This document shows positions 10,666 to 19,516 of a stretch of 64,000 nt of DNA, piece after piece. The stretch comes from Virgibacillus dokdonensis. Its GTDB lineage: Bacteria; Bacillota; Bacilli; Bacillales; Amphibacillaceae. The stretch spans positions 213,129 to 277,128 of the forward strand of contig NZ_LT745762.1 of the NCBI RefSeq assembly GCF_900166595.1, read 5' to 3'. The translations under genes were made by a program, and so were the position numbers. The notes beneath the pieces were generated by a model. The model was not told where the DNA came from. It ran no database searches and saw only the letters and a list, made by a program, of their open reading frames with translations. Positions within the stretch are counted from its first letter, which is position 1. Each line of letters starts with the position of its first letter.

Positions 10666-12024
10666 TTATGCTGGAGGAATATCGCTATCGGAATAACGAT
10701 GATCCAAGTCAACGAATTTATTATATTCTTTTACAAACGCTAAATCGACCGTCCCTACAGGACCATTACGTTGCTTCGAAATGATAATTTCAATAATGTT
10801 TTGTTTTTCCGATTCCGAATCATAATAATCATCTCGATATAAAAACCCTACAATATCCGCATCTTGTTCAATACTCCCCGATTCTCGCAAATCAGACATC
10901 ATAGGGCGTTTGTCCTGTCTCGACTCTACGCCACGAGATAGCTGAGAAAGGGAAATTAATGGTACATTCAATTCTCTTGCTAATCCTTTTAAAGAACGGG
11001 ATATTTCCGATACCTCTTGTTGCCTATTCTCTTTGGAATTGGCACTTCCTTGGATAAGTTGCAAATAATCGATTAGAATCATTCCTAAACCATGTTCTTG
11101 CTTTAATCTTCGACATTTGGATCTTATGTCTGCAACCCGTATGCCTGGCGTATCATCAATATAAATGCCTGCATTGGATAAACTACCCATTGCCATCGTT
11201 AATTTACTCCAGTCCTCAGCTTGTAATTGTCCATTACGTAAACGCTGAGCATCTATATTTCCTTCTGCACAGAGCATACGCTGTACTAACTGGTCTGCTC
11301 CCATTTCTAAACTAAAAATAGCTACATTCTCATCCGTATTTACAGCCACATTTTGCGCTACGTTTAATGCAAAAGCTGTTTTACCTACGGAAGGTCGTGC
11401 CGCAATAATAATTAAATCATTCCGTTGAAAGCCAGAAGTGATTCGATCTAAATCACGGAAACCAGTAGGAATTCCTGTTACATCTCCATTTTGATGATGC
11501 AGTTGCTCAATATTATCGTAGACGTCGATTAACACATCTTTAATATTTTTAAACGCTCCAGAGTTCTTTTTCCCAGATACATCAAGAATGGTTTTCTCAG
11601 CTTCGTTTAAAACATCCTCTACTTCATCTTGCCTCTCAAAACTTGATGTTACTATATCTGTGGCTGATCGAATTAATCTTCGTAATAACGCTTTTTCTTC
11701 AACAATCCGACAATAATATCCTATATTGGCAGATGTAGGTACACTATCTGCTACTTGTGATAAATATTGCACGCCACCTACTTCATTTAACTGGTTCGCA
11801 TTGTGTAAATAAGCAGTTACGGTTACGACATCAATTGGTTCCCCGCGATCGGATAAAGCCATCATACTGGAAAAAATACGTTGATGTGCTGCTTTATAAA
11901 AATCTTCTGGAACTAATATCTCAGAAGCCGTAATAAATGCTTCTGGATCGATAAATATTGCTCCAATAATCGACTGTTCAGCTTCCATATTATGCGGCGG
12001 GGTGCGATCTATTTGGGTATTCAT
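10666..12024 (-). CDS. dnaB: Replicative DNA helicase DnaB (DnaC in B. subtilis)
   Basis: Encodes 452 residues from the ATG at 12024 (MNTQIDRTPPHNMEAEQ). The frame stays open 37 codons further upstream, but an AAAGGGGGA ribosome binding site with 7-base spacing fixes this start, and homologues begin here. The N-terminal DnaB domain (about 10-110) carries the EAEQSIIGAIF signature. The RecA-like C-terminal domain has Walker A ARPSVGKTAFALN and Walker B IDYLQLI. The hexameric helicase unwinds DNA at the fork. In B. subtilis this gene is called dnaC and also follows rplI. It has its own terminator. Confidence 0.97.
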   Translation of the reverse strand: MNTQIDRTPPHNMEAEQSIIGAIFIDPEAFITASEILVPEDFYKAAHQRIFSSMMALSDRGEPIDVVTVTAYLHNANQLNEVGGVQYLSQVADSVPTSANIGYYCRIVEEKALLRRLIRSATDIVTSSFERQDEVEDVLNEAEKTILDVSGKKNSGAFKNIKDVLIDVYDNIEQLHHQNGDVTGIPTGFRDLDRITSGFQRNDLIIIAARPSVGKTAFALNVAQNVAVNTDENVAIFSLEMGADQLVQRMLCAEGNIDAQRLRNGQLQAEDWSKLTMAMGSLSNAGIYIDDTPGIRVADIRSKCRRLKQEHGLGMILIDYLQLIQGSANSKENRQQEVSEISRSLKGLARELNVPLISLSQLSRGVESRQDKRPMMSDLRESGSIEQDADIVGFLYRDDYYDSESEKQNIIEIIISKQRNGPVGTVDLAFVKEYNKFVDLDHRYSDSDIPPA

Positions 12025-12201
12025 GTGTAGTCCCCCTTTAAAACAGATACTATAGATGAAGAAATTGGAACTATGGGATGAAAAAAATTTATACTTTCCT
12101 ATTGTGCAAGAAATATTGCTACTTCTAAGTCCCATAATTTGCTCCGGAAAAATACTTCACTTTTTCAGCAAACGACAACCCTCTTTTTTAGAAAAAATGG
12201 C

Positions 12202-12225
12202 GCCTTACAGACATGAAGGTAAGGC
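12202..12225 (-). terminator. rplI terminator
   Basis: Stem GCCTTAC (12202-12208) with GTAAGGC (12219-12225), followed on the minus strand by GCCATTTTTT. The rest of 12025-12363 shows no gene; short open frames there lack homology and ribosome binding sites. Confidence 0.75.
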
Positions 12226-12363
12226 AAATTTTACTAACTGAACAGAGAAGTTGCAACATGCTTTCAAGCATGAAAGATTCTACGTATTTTCCGGAGCTCA
12301 TTATAGCCGCTATTCACCTTTAAAGTTGCTACTAACTTATAAAAATATTGCTAAAACGCTCAT

Positions 12364-12810
12364 TTACTTTTCACTCACACGCACTTTAATGGAACCATCT
12401 ACTTCAGGATGCAATTTTACTGGTACATTTGTATACCCTAAAGATCTAATCGGTGCATCTAACTCTATTTTTCGCTTATCAATTTTATAGCCATAATTCT
12501 TTTCTAACGCTTCAGAGATTTGTTTGCTCGTAATGGAGCCAAATAAACGTCCACTGTCCCCTGATTTAGCCGTTAATTCTACAGTTATGTCTGCAAGTTT
12601 ATCTTTCAATTGAATAGCTGCTTCTTTTTCTTTTTGTTCTAATTGTTTTTGTTTTTTCTTCTTTGCTTCTAAAGCTTTTAAATTACCTGGTGTTGCTTCT
12701 TGAGCTAAGTTATTTTTTAATAGATAGTTACGTGCATAACCATCGGATACATTTTTTACTTCACCTTGTTTGCCTTTACCTTTTACGTCTTTAAGAAATA
12801 TTACTTTCAT
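12364..12810 (-). CDS. rplI: 50S ribosomal protein L9
   Basis: Encodes 148 residues. The N-terminal domain carries the L9 signature ([17 protein letters not shown], and [10 protein letters not shown] near residues 25-34). A charged connecting helix (about 45-75) and a C-terminal domain follow, as in the two-domain Bacillus L9. It binds 23S rRNA in the large subunit. The ATG overlaps the gdpP stop by four bases, so it is translated from the gdpP-rplI message. It ends at a clear terminator. Confidence 0.98.
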   Translation of the reverse strand: MKVIFLKDVKGKGKQGEVKNVSDGYARNYLLKNNLAQEATPGNLKALEAKKKKQKQLEQKEKEAAIQLKDKLADITVELTAKSGDSGRLFGSITSKQISEALEKNYGYKIDKRKIELDAPIRSLGYTNVPVKLHPEVDGSIKVRVSEK

Positions 12811-14780
12811 TCTGATTCGCTCCCCTCATAGTATTCATCTAAAATATCTTTTAACAACTGTTCGACTTCATCAATTGTCGTATCTTCAATCTGTGTGGCG
12901 GCATTTGTTAAATGTCCACCACCATTCATTTTTTCCATAATCACTTGCACATTAATAGCCCCCAACGATCGAGCACTAATGCCAACCCTTCCGTCCTTGC
13001 GTTCCGAGATAACAAAAGAAGCAGCTATCCCACTCATCGTTAATAAAATATCGGCCGTTTGAGCAATTAATACAGGACCGTGAATTTGTCCTTCCTTCGC
13101 TTTTGCGATAGCAATTTGATTACGGTATATTTGCGCTCGTTCGATTAATTTACTTCGCTCCACATATACTTCAATGTCCTCTTTTAACAGTTCCTGAACA
13201 AGTACTGTATCGGCACCTTTGGATCGTAAGTAAGAAGCAGCATCAAATGTTCTTGACCCTGTTCGTAACGTGAAACTTTTCGTATCGACAATAATCCCTG
13301 CTAATAACGCAGTTGCCTCCAACATACGTAATTTTAATTTTTTCGGTTGATACTCTAACAGTTCCGTTACCAATTCTGCCGTAGAAGATGCATATGGTTC
13401 CATGTATACTAAAGTTGGGTTGTCAATAAAATCTTCCCCACGACGATGATGATCAATGACTACTTTGTAATCGGACTTTTGTAAGAGTACTTCACTTGCA
13501 ACCATTGCTGGTCGATGTGTATCTACGACGACGACTAGGCTACGGTTGTTGATAAGTGAATTTGCTTCATCAGGATCCACAAAGTATTGCCAAAGTACCT
13601 CATCTTCCTTAATTTTATCAACTAAACGATAAACACCTGTATCGATATCATTTGGGTCAAACACGATATATCCTTCTACGTCATTAGCAAGCGCAATATT
13701 TAAGATACCGATAGCAGCACCGATCGAATCCATGTCTGGTGATTTATGCCCCATAATGATCACATTATCACTAGCTCGAATTAACTCTTTTAACGCATGG
13801 GAGATTACCCTTGCTCTTACGCGCGTTCGCTTTTCCATTGGGTTTGTTTTCCCACCGTAAAAGCGAACTTTTCCCGTCTCGTCCTTAATCGCTACTTGAT
13901 CGCCACCTCGACCTAATGCAAGGTCTAGGCTCGATTGGGCTAATTCCCCAAGTGTAGGCAAGTCAACATTCCCCATGCCGATACCAATACTTAATGTAAC
14001 CGGGGTATTGCGCTCTCCGCTTAATGCACGTACTTCATCTAAGATTTCAAATTTCGATTTTTCTAGATTTGTTAGGATTTCTTTTGTTCCAACGGCTAAA
14101 AAACGTTCCTGAGAAGTTCGTTTTAAATACAGACCGTGATGTTTGGACCATTTATTTAATACCGATGTCACTTGTGAATTTAATCGACTTTTATTTGTAT
14201 CGTCCATGTTCTGCGTAATTTCTTCATAGTTGTCTAGAAAAATAAAACCAAGGACCGTCTGCTCATTTCGATACTGTATTTGTAATTCCGATTGTTCTGT
14301 ACGATCAAATAAATAAAGGAGTCGTTCTTCTTTCTTTACAACCGTTTCGAACACATAATCTTGCAACTCAAACCAGATCTTCTCTTTATTTTCTTTAATC
14401 ATCGGAATTAAATCCTCTGATAATTTATGAAGCGAATCGCCAACCAAACTTCCATCATCAAAACGATTCATATATGGATTTGCCCATTCTATTTTAAAAT
14501 CATCATTATATAAGATAATTCCAAACGGCATTTCTAATAACGCTTCTTCCCCGACCTTTTTTACACGGTACGACAATGTCGTTATATATTTTTCAGCTTC
14601 ATCTTGCAGAGCTTGCTCCGAACGCATACTGTAATAGAATGAAACGACTAACAATACTGTCATAATCATTCCCAGCATCCATTGAAAATACCAAATAAAT
14701 CCTAATAAAATGATGGAAATTGTGTAAATAAACCATACATGGTTTCTCAGTGTCGGCTTTTTTTGCTTATCGGGCATCAC
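12807..14780 (-). CDS. gdpP: Cyclic-di-AMP phosphodiesterase GdpP
   Basis: Encodes 657 residues: two N-terminal membrane helices (about 13-50), a PAS-like domain (about 60-140), a degenerate GGDEF domain (about 170-305) and a DHH/DHHA1 module. The DHH catalytic motifs are [11 protein letters not shown] (about 345-355), VDTHRPA and IDHH. The DHHA1 part has GGGHLTNAA. It hydrolyses c-di-AMP to pApA and so affects potassium balance, wall homeostasis and beta-lactam tolerance. It overlaps rplI by four bases, an arrangement conserved in Bacilli (yybT-rplI). It is probably cotranscribed from a promoter upstream of position 14780. Confidence 0.96.
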   Translation of the reverse strand: MMPDKQKKPTLRNHVWFIYTISIILLGFIWYFQWMLGMIMTVLLVVSFYYSMRSEQALQDEAEKYITTLSYRVKKVGEEALLEMPFGIILYNDDFKIEWANPYMNRFDDGSLVGDSLHKLSEDLIPMIKENKEKIWFELQDYVFETVVKKEERLLYLFDRTEQSELQIQYRNEQTVLGFIFLDNYEEITQNMDDTNKSRLNSQVTSVLNKWSKHHGLYLKRTSQERFLAVGTKEILTNLEKSKFEILDEVRALSGERNTPVTLSIGIGMGNVDLPTLGELAQSSLDLALGRGGDQVAIKDETGKVRFYGGKTNPMEKRTRVRARVISHALKELIRASDNVIIMGHKSPDMDSIGAAIGILNIALANDVEGYIVFDPNDIDTGVYRLVDKIKEDEVLWQYFVDPDEANSLINNRSLVVVVDTHRPAMVASEVLLQKSDYKVVIDHHRRGEDFIDNPTLVYMEPYASSTAELVTELLEYQPKKLKLRMLEATALLAGIIVDTKSFTLRTGSRTFDAASYLRSKGADTVLVQELLKEDIEVYVERSKLIERAQIYRNQIAIAKAKEGQIHGPVLIAQTADILLTMSGIAASFVISERKDGRVGISARSLGAINVQVIMEKMNGGGHLTNAATQIEDTTIDEVEQLLKDILDEYYEGSESE

Positions 14781-14847
14781 ATTCAGCTCCTACTATGCAA
14801 CACTTATTTTATTCCTTTATCGGTAACCTTCTCTGTCACCAATGGAT

Positions 14848-15066
14848 GAACAAAGACTCGGGCCCCTTTTAGCAACGTAGCGAATGGAACGAATCAACAA
14901 AAGATTTAGGAATCATGCCACTAAAACAGGGTATGCCGACATCGGGCGGGCAAGCCCGTTTTTAGTCGCCCTTCCTCCTAATGATGATGAACCGATGATG
15001 ACTTAGCTTAGGACAATTCGTGAAGTAAGTCGCCTAGTTGCTTGGCGCTAGAGCCGGACGTGGCTT
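14848..15066 (+). repeat. B-type structured intergenic repeat, copy 2
   Basis: Shares the conserved blocks TTTAGCAACGTAGCGA, CACTAAAACAGG, CAAGCCCGTTTTTAGTCG, ATGACTTAGCTTAGG and GAGCCGGACGTGGCT with the other copies. The outer stem is AGGG/CCCT here, against GGT/ACC in copy 1, with CGAC/GTCG kept. It lies between gdpP and yybS, antisense to both. Confidence 0.82.
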
Positions 15067-15150
15067 ATTTGGTTATGTTGTTATACACAAGCCACGAATT
15101 TAATACTTTCTTAATTTTTAAAACAGGATAATATCCATTCTTCTAACGTC

Positions 15151-16092
15151 TTATTTCTTACCCATTCGCTCTCTTAAGTTCATTCCGATATCGAGGATTC
15201 CTAAAAATCGAATAATAAACATAAACACCGGCATGAGCAGTACTAAAATGATACTAATAATCGGAAATGCCTTAGACATTTTTTTTTCATGTGCAAAGAA
15301 AAATAAAAAGGAAAATCCTTGAATCATTAAAATAAGTTGTGCAATTATTAATAAATTTTGTATAGCCATTGACACTGTTCCACTACCAGCGTCCGCTACC
15401 ATAAAAGCTGCGAGCAGAACAAAAAGATAAATAAACAGGACGCTTGAAGGAAAACGTAATGAACGGAATGGCGGAAAACGTAATTGACGTTTTTCAATCC
15501 GATTCATCAGCTTATAAGCGAGCCATTGACTAATCAGTGCTTGAATAACTGCTATGAATAGAAAATAGAATGGAAGTAGGTTCATTAACCCTTCCGTTAC
15601 TTGCTCCATTGTTTCCTTAACGACGCCAGCTTGCTCTTGGCTACCAAACTGTTCCATAATACTTGTTGATTTTGCTAACGATTCGTCCATTAGGGATTGG
15701 AACTCTGCAACCATATTCACTTGCAAAACAAGCTGTACAAACAAAAATATAAGTAACATTCCAACGATATATCCAAATGTTCCCCTTGCTAACGTTTCAT
15801 ATGCAGTTATTTTTTTATAAATTGCTTCACCAATCATTATACCACCAATAATTGTAGGTACAGCAAGCGGTAATGCAAGAACTGTTCCTAGCAGTATAGA
15901 TAAAATAATTGCTGCAACAGCCATTACTAAAGCCGGTTTCCAGCTATGTCTTGCTGTATACATTACAAAAGGAATTGGCAATACAAAGATAGCAATTGGT
16001 GTTATTACTGGAATAAATAAACCAGCTAACAATATGATAATGAATAGACCGGTAAACAATGCACCGTCTACTTGTTTTTTAGATTGATTCAT
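15151..16092 (-). CDS. yybS: YybS family membrane protein (DUF2232)
   Basis: Encodes 313 residues from the ATG at 16092 (MNQSKKQVDG), with GAGGTG at the right distance. The ATG at 16104 would lie inside that ribosome binding site. About eight hydrophobic segments span the whole length, with a helical loop near 130-175. DUF2232 proteins are found next to gdpP-rplI in many Bacilli. Their molecular function is not established, and a transporter-like role is only a guess. It is separated from gdpP by a 370-bp gap occupied by a B repeat, unlike the tight yybS-yybT-rplI cluster of Bacillus. Confidence 0.85.
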   Translation of the reverse strand: MNQSKKQVDGALFTGLFIIILLAGLFIPVITPIAIFVLPIPFVMYTARHSWKPALVMAVAAIILSILLGTVLALPLAVPTIIGGIMIGEAIYKKITAYETLARGTFGYIVGMLLIFLFVQLVLQVNMVAEFQSLMDESLAKSTSIMEQFGSQEQAGVVKETMEQVTEGLMNLLPFYFLFIAVIQALISQWLAYKLMNRIEKRQLRFPPFRSLRFPSSVLFIYLFVLLAAFMVADAGSGTVSMAIQNLLIIAQLILMIQGFSFLFFFAHEKKMSKAFPIISIILVLLMPVFMFIIRFLGILDIGMNLRERMGKK

Positions 16093-16185
16093 TTTGCACC
16101 TCATCTACCTTAAGTTGTTACTATTCCATTCTAATATGATAACATGTTTTTCACTCCAATAGTTGTCGAAAAGCATAGAAATATT

Positions 16186-16199
16186 ATTTCCCGGGTAAT
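16186..16199. promoter_or_regulatory. Candidate Noc-binding site
   Basis: ATTTCCCGGGTAAT differs at one position from the ATTTCCCGGGAAAT consensus for the nucleoid occlusion protein Noc, which is encoded at 29.3-30.2 kb. Wide origin-side occurrence of such sites is expected. It is the only CCCGGG-centred palindrome I found in the window. Confidence 0.55.
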
Positions 16200-16255
16200 A
16201 TTATTTAGAAAGACCATTTTGAGATTATAATAATTTCAGTAAAAACGCAATCCGA

Positions 16256-16348
16256 TTAGAAAAATTTGGCTTGTCGCCAAGTCTTATGGTGATTGGCATA
16301 GTTTTTCTTATACTATAAACCTTTAAACTTTTATACTTTCCTATAGTG
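16256..16348 (+). repeat. S-type repeat, near-consensus copy
   Basis: TTAGAAAAATTTGGCTTGTC, a TCTTATGGTG centre, GTTTTTCTTATACTATAAAC, then the tail TTTTATACTTTCCTATAGTG. B copy 3 starts at the next base, which shows the modular S-B-S arrangement. Confidence 0.8.
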
Positions 16349-16570
16349 GAACAAAGGCTTAGGGCGCCCGTTTAGCAATGTAGCGAGTGGAACGAATCAA
16401 CGAAAGTTTTAGGAAGCCTGCCACTAAAACAGGGAAATGCCGACGCACTAAGGCAAGCCCGTTTTTAGTCGGCATGCCTATTTAGCACGAAACGATGGTG
16501 ACTTAGCTTAGGGCAATGGAGTGAAGTCGCCTAGTTGCTAAAGCAACAAATTTTATACTTTCTTATCTTA
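16349..16570 (+). repeat. B-type structured intergenic repeat, copy 3
   Basis: Lies between two S elements. The central stem is ATGCCGAC with GTCGGCAT (perfect 8 bp), enclosing the conserved CAAGCCCGTTTTTA loop. Other pairings are GTTTTAG with CTAAAAC and GACTT with AAGTC. The 3' tail AACAAATTTTATACTTTCTT is shared with copies 4 and 6. Confidence 0.82.
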
Positions 16571-16811
16571 TTAGAAAAACTTGACTTATCGCCAAATTTT
16601 GATAGCAGAAACTGTCGTTTTCTTTTTGTCGAAGAAGTGGTATCGATATTTGCCAATCATCCATTAAATTCGGTTCAACAATTGTTTTCAATTCGTTTAC
16701 AAGGAATTTATTCTTTATTTCTACTATAATAGAAGTAATTATAAAACTGAACTTCATACTAAGTTTTAAGGAAATAATGCAGTTTTCTTATACTATTACT
16801 TTCTTAGAGTG
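16571..16811 (+). repeat. S-type repeat split or decayed
   Basis: The 5' half (16571-16626: TTAGAAAAACTTGACTTATC ... CTGTCGTTTTCTTTT) and the 3' half (16781-16811: AGTTTTCTTATACTATTACT and the TTTCTTAGAGTG tail) are separated by about 155 bp of unrelated AT-rich DNA. It may carry the promoter of the following gene. Confidence 0.5.
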
Positions 16812-16834
16812 AAATAAAGACAAGGGTGACAATA

Positions 16835-17323
16835 ATGATATTCTTCCATGCGTTTATACATAGTATCAAACTCCCCAAAAAGAACGCAATATTCCAGCTT
16901 AATCGTATTGGGATGGATATTGCAGTTATTTATATGTTAATTCTTATCTTACTTGTATCTATTCCTTCATTTCTGCAATATACATTATCAACAGGGGATG
17001 GGGTAGCGGCACAGCTAAATGCTTTCTTCAAAATCATTTACTTTTTTATTTTTCATTATTTACCTTTATCTATCATAATATTTATTCTTTTATCTATTAT
17101 AGCGGGTATTGGAACACTTATAGCAAAATTTATGGATCGAAAATTAAAGTTTTCTATACTATGGAAAATGACTGTTTTTACCACAAGCGTCCCTTTTTTG
17201 TTATACACAATTGTAGGAATCTTTTTTCCTCTGCAAGATAATTTCTTATTCCTATTTTGTGCTTATTCATTACTATTTCTCGTTTTGATTATTTCCGTAT
17301 ATCCAAAACGGAGGAAAAAATAG
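16835..17323 (+). CDS. Small membrane protein, DUF1189-like
   Basis: Encodes 162 residues from the ATG at 16835, which lies 8 bases after AAGGG. A GTG at 16826 overlaps that site. Four hydrophobic helices are seen (about 20-42, 60-88, 100-118, 128-148), with KLPKKNAIFQLNRIG before the first. The start (HAFIHSIKLPKK, FQLNRIGMDI) resembles DUF1189 proteins of Bacillaceae, which are membrane proteins of unknown role. It is shorter than the usual 250 or so residues. It lies 75 bp before modA on the same strand, but no functional link is evident. Confidence 0.6.
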   Translation: MIFFHAFIHSIKLPKKNAIFQLNRIGMDIAVIYMLILILLVSIPSFLQYTLSTGDGVAAQLNAFFKIIYFFIFHYLPLSIIIFILLSIIAGIGTLIAKFMDRKLKFSILWKMTVFTTSVPFLLYTIVGIFFPLQDNFLFLFCAYSLLFLVLIISVYPKRRKK

Positions 17324-17398
17324 AAAAACCTATTTAAAGCTTCATTCATTTGAATATTAGAACAGTGATAGAATATTATGAGCACTAGGAGGACTTAC

Positions 17399-18187
17399 AT
17401 GAAGCATATTTTTATCCTTTGCATCAGCATCGTTTTTCTAACAGGGTGCGCTCTGTTTGAGGAAGAACAACTTTTCGAGCAACCTGCTGAACAAAATAAA
17501 ATACTTGTAGCTGCAGATTCCAGTTTGAAAGATGTACTTCCTAAACTAATTACGCAATTTGAAAAAGAACATCCGACGATAGCAGTAGAAGTAAATTTTG
17601 CAAGTTCTGGCCAATTAGCTGGTAATATTCAACAAGGTGCTCCCATTGACCTACTCTTATCTGCAAATAAAGAGTGGACGGATACGTTAAAAAAAGAAGG
17701 ATTAATTCTAAATGGTTCGCAAAAAAAGTTTGCTCACAATCAACTCGTATTAATATCACATACGGATAAAGAGTTATCAATAGAAGATTTAGGTGATGTA
17801 AAACAGGCTCCTTTTAAAGAACTCGTTCTAGGTGATCCCGTGAATGTAACAGCTGGTGATTATGCACAAAAAGCTTTTCAATCAAATGAAGTAAATATAT
17901 GGGACACCATTAAAAATAAAACTGTCTATGTTAAAGATATAGCAGATATTATGGAAAAGGTGAGAGAGAATACGCAAACACTTGGCGTTGTATATGCTTC
18001 CAACACGGTTCAAAACGAGGACGTAAACGTGATCTATGAAATTGACGAGCACCTCCATCCATCCATCGTTTATGAAACGGGAATTACTTCCTATAGTACA
18101 AATCATCATGATGCGAAGGTGTTAACCGATTTTATAAATTCTAAAAAGGCAACAGAAACTTTTGCAGCATATGGGTTTGGAGAATAG
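17399..18187 (+). CDS. modA: ModA-like molybdate-binding lipoprotein (orphan)
   Basis: Encodes 262 residues from the ATG at 17399, behind a perfect AGGAGG with 6-base spacing (the frame is open upstream). The signal peptide ends in a lipobox (FLTGC, Cys17). The mature part is a type II periplasmic-binding fold with ModA hallmarks: LVAADSSLKDVLP, NFASSGQLAGNIQQGAPIDL, and VYASNTVQNE near the C-terminus. It would deliver molybdate or tungstate to a ModB permease. No modB or modC lies nearby, which is unusual. A different oxyanion is possible. The assignment to the ModA fold is solid, but the ligand is inferred. Confidence 0.82.
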   Translation: MKHIFILCISIVFLTGCALFEEEQLFEQPAEQNKILVAADSSLKDVLPKLITQFEKEHPTIAVEVNFASSGQLAGNIQQGAPIDLLLSANKEWTDTLKKEGLILNGSQKKFAHNQLVLISHTDKELSIEDLGDVKQAPFKELVLGDPVNVTAGDYAQKAFQSNEVNIWDTIKNKTVYVKDIADIMEKVRENTQTLGVVYASNTVQNEDVNVIYEIDEHLHPSIVYETGITSYSTNHHDAKVLTDFINSKKATETFAAYGFGE

Positions 18188-18252
18188 TTCAAACTCCTAC
18201 GCGAACTTTACTACCATTTTTTTATGAAGGTTTAAAAACATTCCTATAATGC

Positions 18253-18287
18253 AAAAAAACCATCTTCTGCAAGGTAGCAAAAGATGG
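18253..18287 (-). terminator. rpsR terminator
   Basis: Stem CCATCTT (18260-18266) with AAGATGG (18281-18287), followed on the minus strand by seven T. It ends the rpsF-ssb-rpsR message and faces modA convergently. Confidence 0.85.
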
Positions 18288-18298
18288 CTTCTATATGA

Positions 18299-18532
18299 TT
18301 ACTCAGCAACATATGGCAATAAAGCCATTGTACGAGCACGTTTGATTGCTTTCGTTAGTTTACGTTGATATTTTGCAGAAGTTCCAGTTACACGACGAGG
18401 AAGAATTTTTCCACGTTCAGAAATAAAACGTCTTAGCAAGTCAACATCTTTATAGTCAATGTGTGTAATTCCGTTCGCTGTAAAATAACACACTTTACGA
18501 CGTTTTGCACGACCGCGACGAGCTGCCATCAA
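18299..18532 (-). CDS. rpsR: 30S ribosomal protein S18
   Basis: Encodes 77 residues, basic, with the S18 signature ([20 protein letters not shown]) and the CYFT motif near residue 15. It binds S6 and 16S rRNA in the platform of the small subunit. Third gene of rpsF-ssb-rpsR; it follows ssb by 16 bp with a good AAGGAGGTCATATT site. Ends at a strong terminator. Confidence 0.98.
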   Translation of the reverse strand: MMAARRGRAKRRKVCYFTANGITHIDYKDVDLLRRFISERGKILPRRVTGTSAKYQRKLTKAIKRARTMALLPYVAE

Positions 18533-18548
18533 TATGACCTCCTTTTAA

Positions 18549-19049
18549 TTAAAATGGTAAATCATCATCTGATATTTCAATAGGTTCTCCATTATTTTGA
18601 AATGGATTTTCCTTGTTATTTTGACTTTGACTTTGACTTTGTTCATATGGGTTGGATTGCGGTTCGAATTGACCTTGGTTTCTGTTTGGTTGAAATCCTG
18701 ATGCACCTTGTCCCCCGCCCTGAGAAGAACCTTTTGTTTCCAAAAATTGAACACTTTCTGCCACTATTTCAGTAACAAATACTGTTTTTCCATCTTGGCC
18801 TTCAAATCGGCGTGTTTGCACTCGTCCATCCACACCAACCATGCTACCTTTATTCATATAATTCGCCAGGTTTTCCGCTGCTCTACGCCAAACGACACAG
18901 TTAATAAAATCTGCTTCACGGTTCCCCTGTTGATTGGAAAATGGACGGTTTACCGCAAGTGTGAAATTGGCAACTGCTACGCCACTTGGGGTGTAACGTA
19001 AATCAGGATCCTTCGTTAACCTGCCGACAAGTACGACACGATTTAACAT
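18549..19049 (-). CDS. ssb: Single-stranded DNA-binding protein SsbA
   Basis: Encodes 166 residues from the ATG at 19049 ([11 protein letters not shown]), 8 bases after AAGGAG. An in-frame GTG at 19058 overlaps that site. The OB fold covers residues 1-105. A Gly/Gln/Asn-rich linker with three SQ repeats follows, and the tail ends DDDLPF, which docks replication and repair partners. The tetramer coats single-stranded DNA at forks. Placement between rpsF and rpsR is standard for the main SSB of Firmicutes. Confidence 0.98.
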   Translation of the reverse strand: MLNRVVLVGRLTKDPDLRYTPSGVAVANFTLAVNRPFSNQQGNREADFINCVVWRRAAENLANYMNKGSMVGVDGRVQTRRFEGQDGKTVFVTEIVAESVQFLETKGSSQGGGQGASGFQPNRNQGQFEPQSNPYEQSQSQSQNNKENPFQNNGEPIEISDDDLPF

Positions 19050-19064
19050 CCGAACCACTCCTTA

Positions 19065-19355
19065 TTATTGATCATCTTCTCGAACGACAATATGACGAAT
19101 AATATCATCAGAAAACTTTGCTAGACGGTCAAACTCATTAATAGCTTGATCATCACTGCTGAAGTTAATGATTACATAATACCCATCACGATAGTCATTG
19201 ATTTCATAAGCAAGGCGTTTTTTGCCTTTTTCATCAACTTTTTCAATCTCCGCACCATTATCAGTAAGAATACCATTGAAACGCTCTATTAAAGCTGTCT
19301 GCGCTTCTTCTTCCATGTCTGGGCGGATGATGTACATGATTTCGTATTTTCTCAT
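19065..19355 (-). CDS. rpsF: 30S ribosomal protein S6
   Basis: Encodes 96 residues from the ATG at 19355 ([13 protein letters not shown]), with AGGAGG 8 bases upstream. Positions further upstream in frame overlap the ribosome binding site. The S6 fold signature ([21 protein letters not shown]) is clear. It partners S18 on the small subunit. First gene of the operon, with a strong promoter 107 bp upstream and a structured leader. Confidence 0.98.
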   Translation of the reverse strand: MRKYEIMYIIRPDMEEEAQTALIERFNGILTDNGAEIEKVDEKGKKRLAYEINDYRDGYYVIINFSSDDQAINEFDRLAKFSDDIIRHIVVREDDQ

Positions 19356-19451
19356 CCGTAGCACCTCCTTTTGGACTTAGCGGCTCCCAATATTCGACGG
19401 TATATAATGTCGTCATGAGAGCAAGGAGTAATTCATAAAATTTAATTACTC
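19356..19451 (-). promoter_or_regulatory. rpsF leader, candidate S6:S18-binding RNA
   Basis: The leader of about 100 nt has an 8-bp hairpin (19426-19433 with 19444-19451). This is followed by a region with GACG...CGTC pairing and two CCG motifs near 19398 and 19380. In many bacteria an rpsF leader binds the S6:S18 complex through a CCG motif for autoregulation. Assignment here rests on position and CCG motifs only. Confidence 0.4.
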
Positions 19452-19461
19452 ACGATAGTGT

Positions 19462-19490
19462 ATTATACCAAATCATCTTACAAATGACAA
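19462..19490 (-). promoter_or_regulatory. rpsF-ssb-rpsR promoter (sigma-A)
   Basis: -35 TTGTCA (19485-19490), 17-bp spacer and perfect -10 TATAAT (19462-19467), minus strand. Confidence 0.87.
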
Positions 19491-19516
19491 GTTTTTCGAG
19501 AGATCCTGTTTTACGT

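Noticed and set aside
12056..12490. Two short plus-strand frames near rplI and dnaB
   Set aside because: They overlap rplI, the rplI terminator or the dnaB leader on the opposite strand and lack ribosome binding sites.
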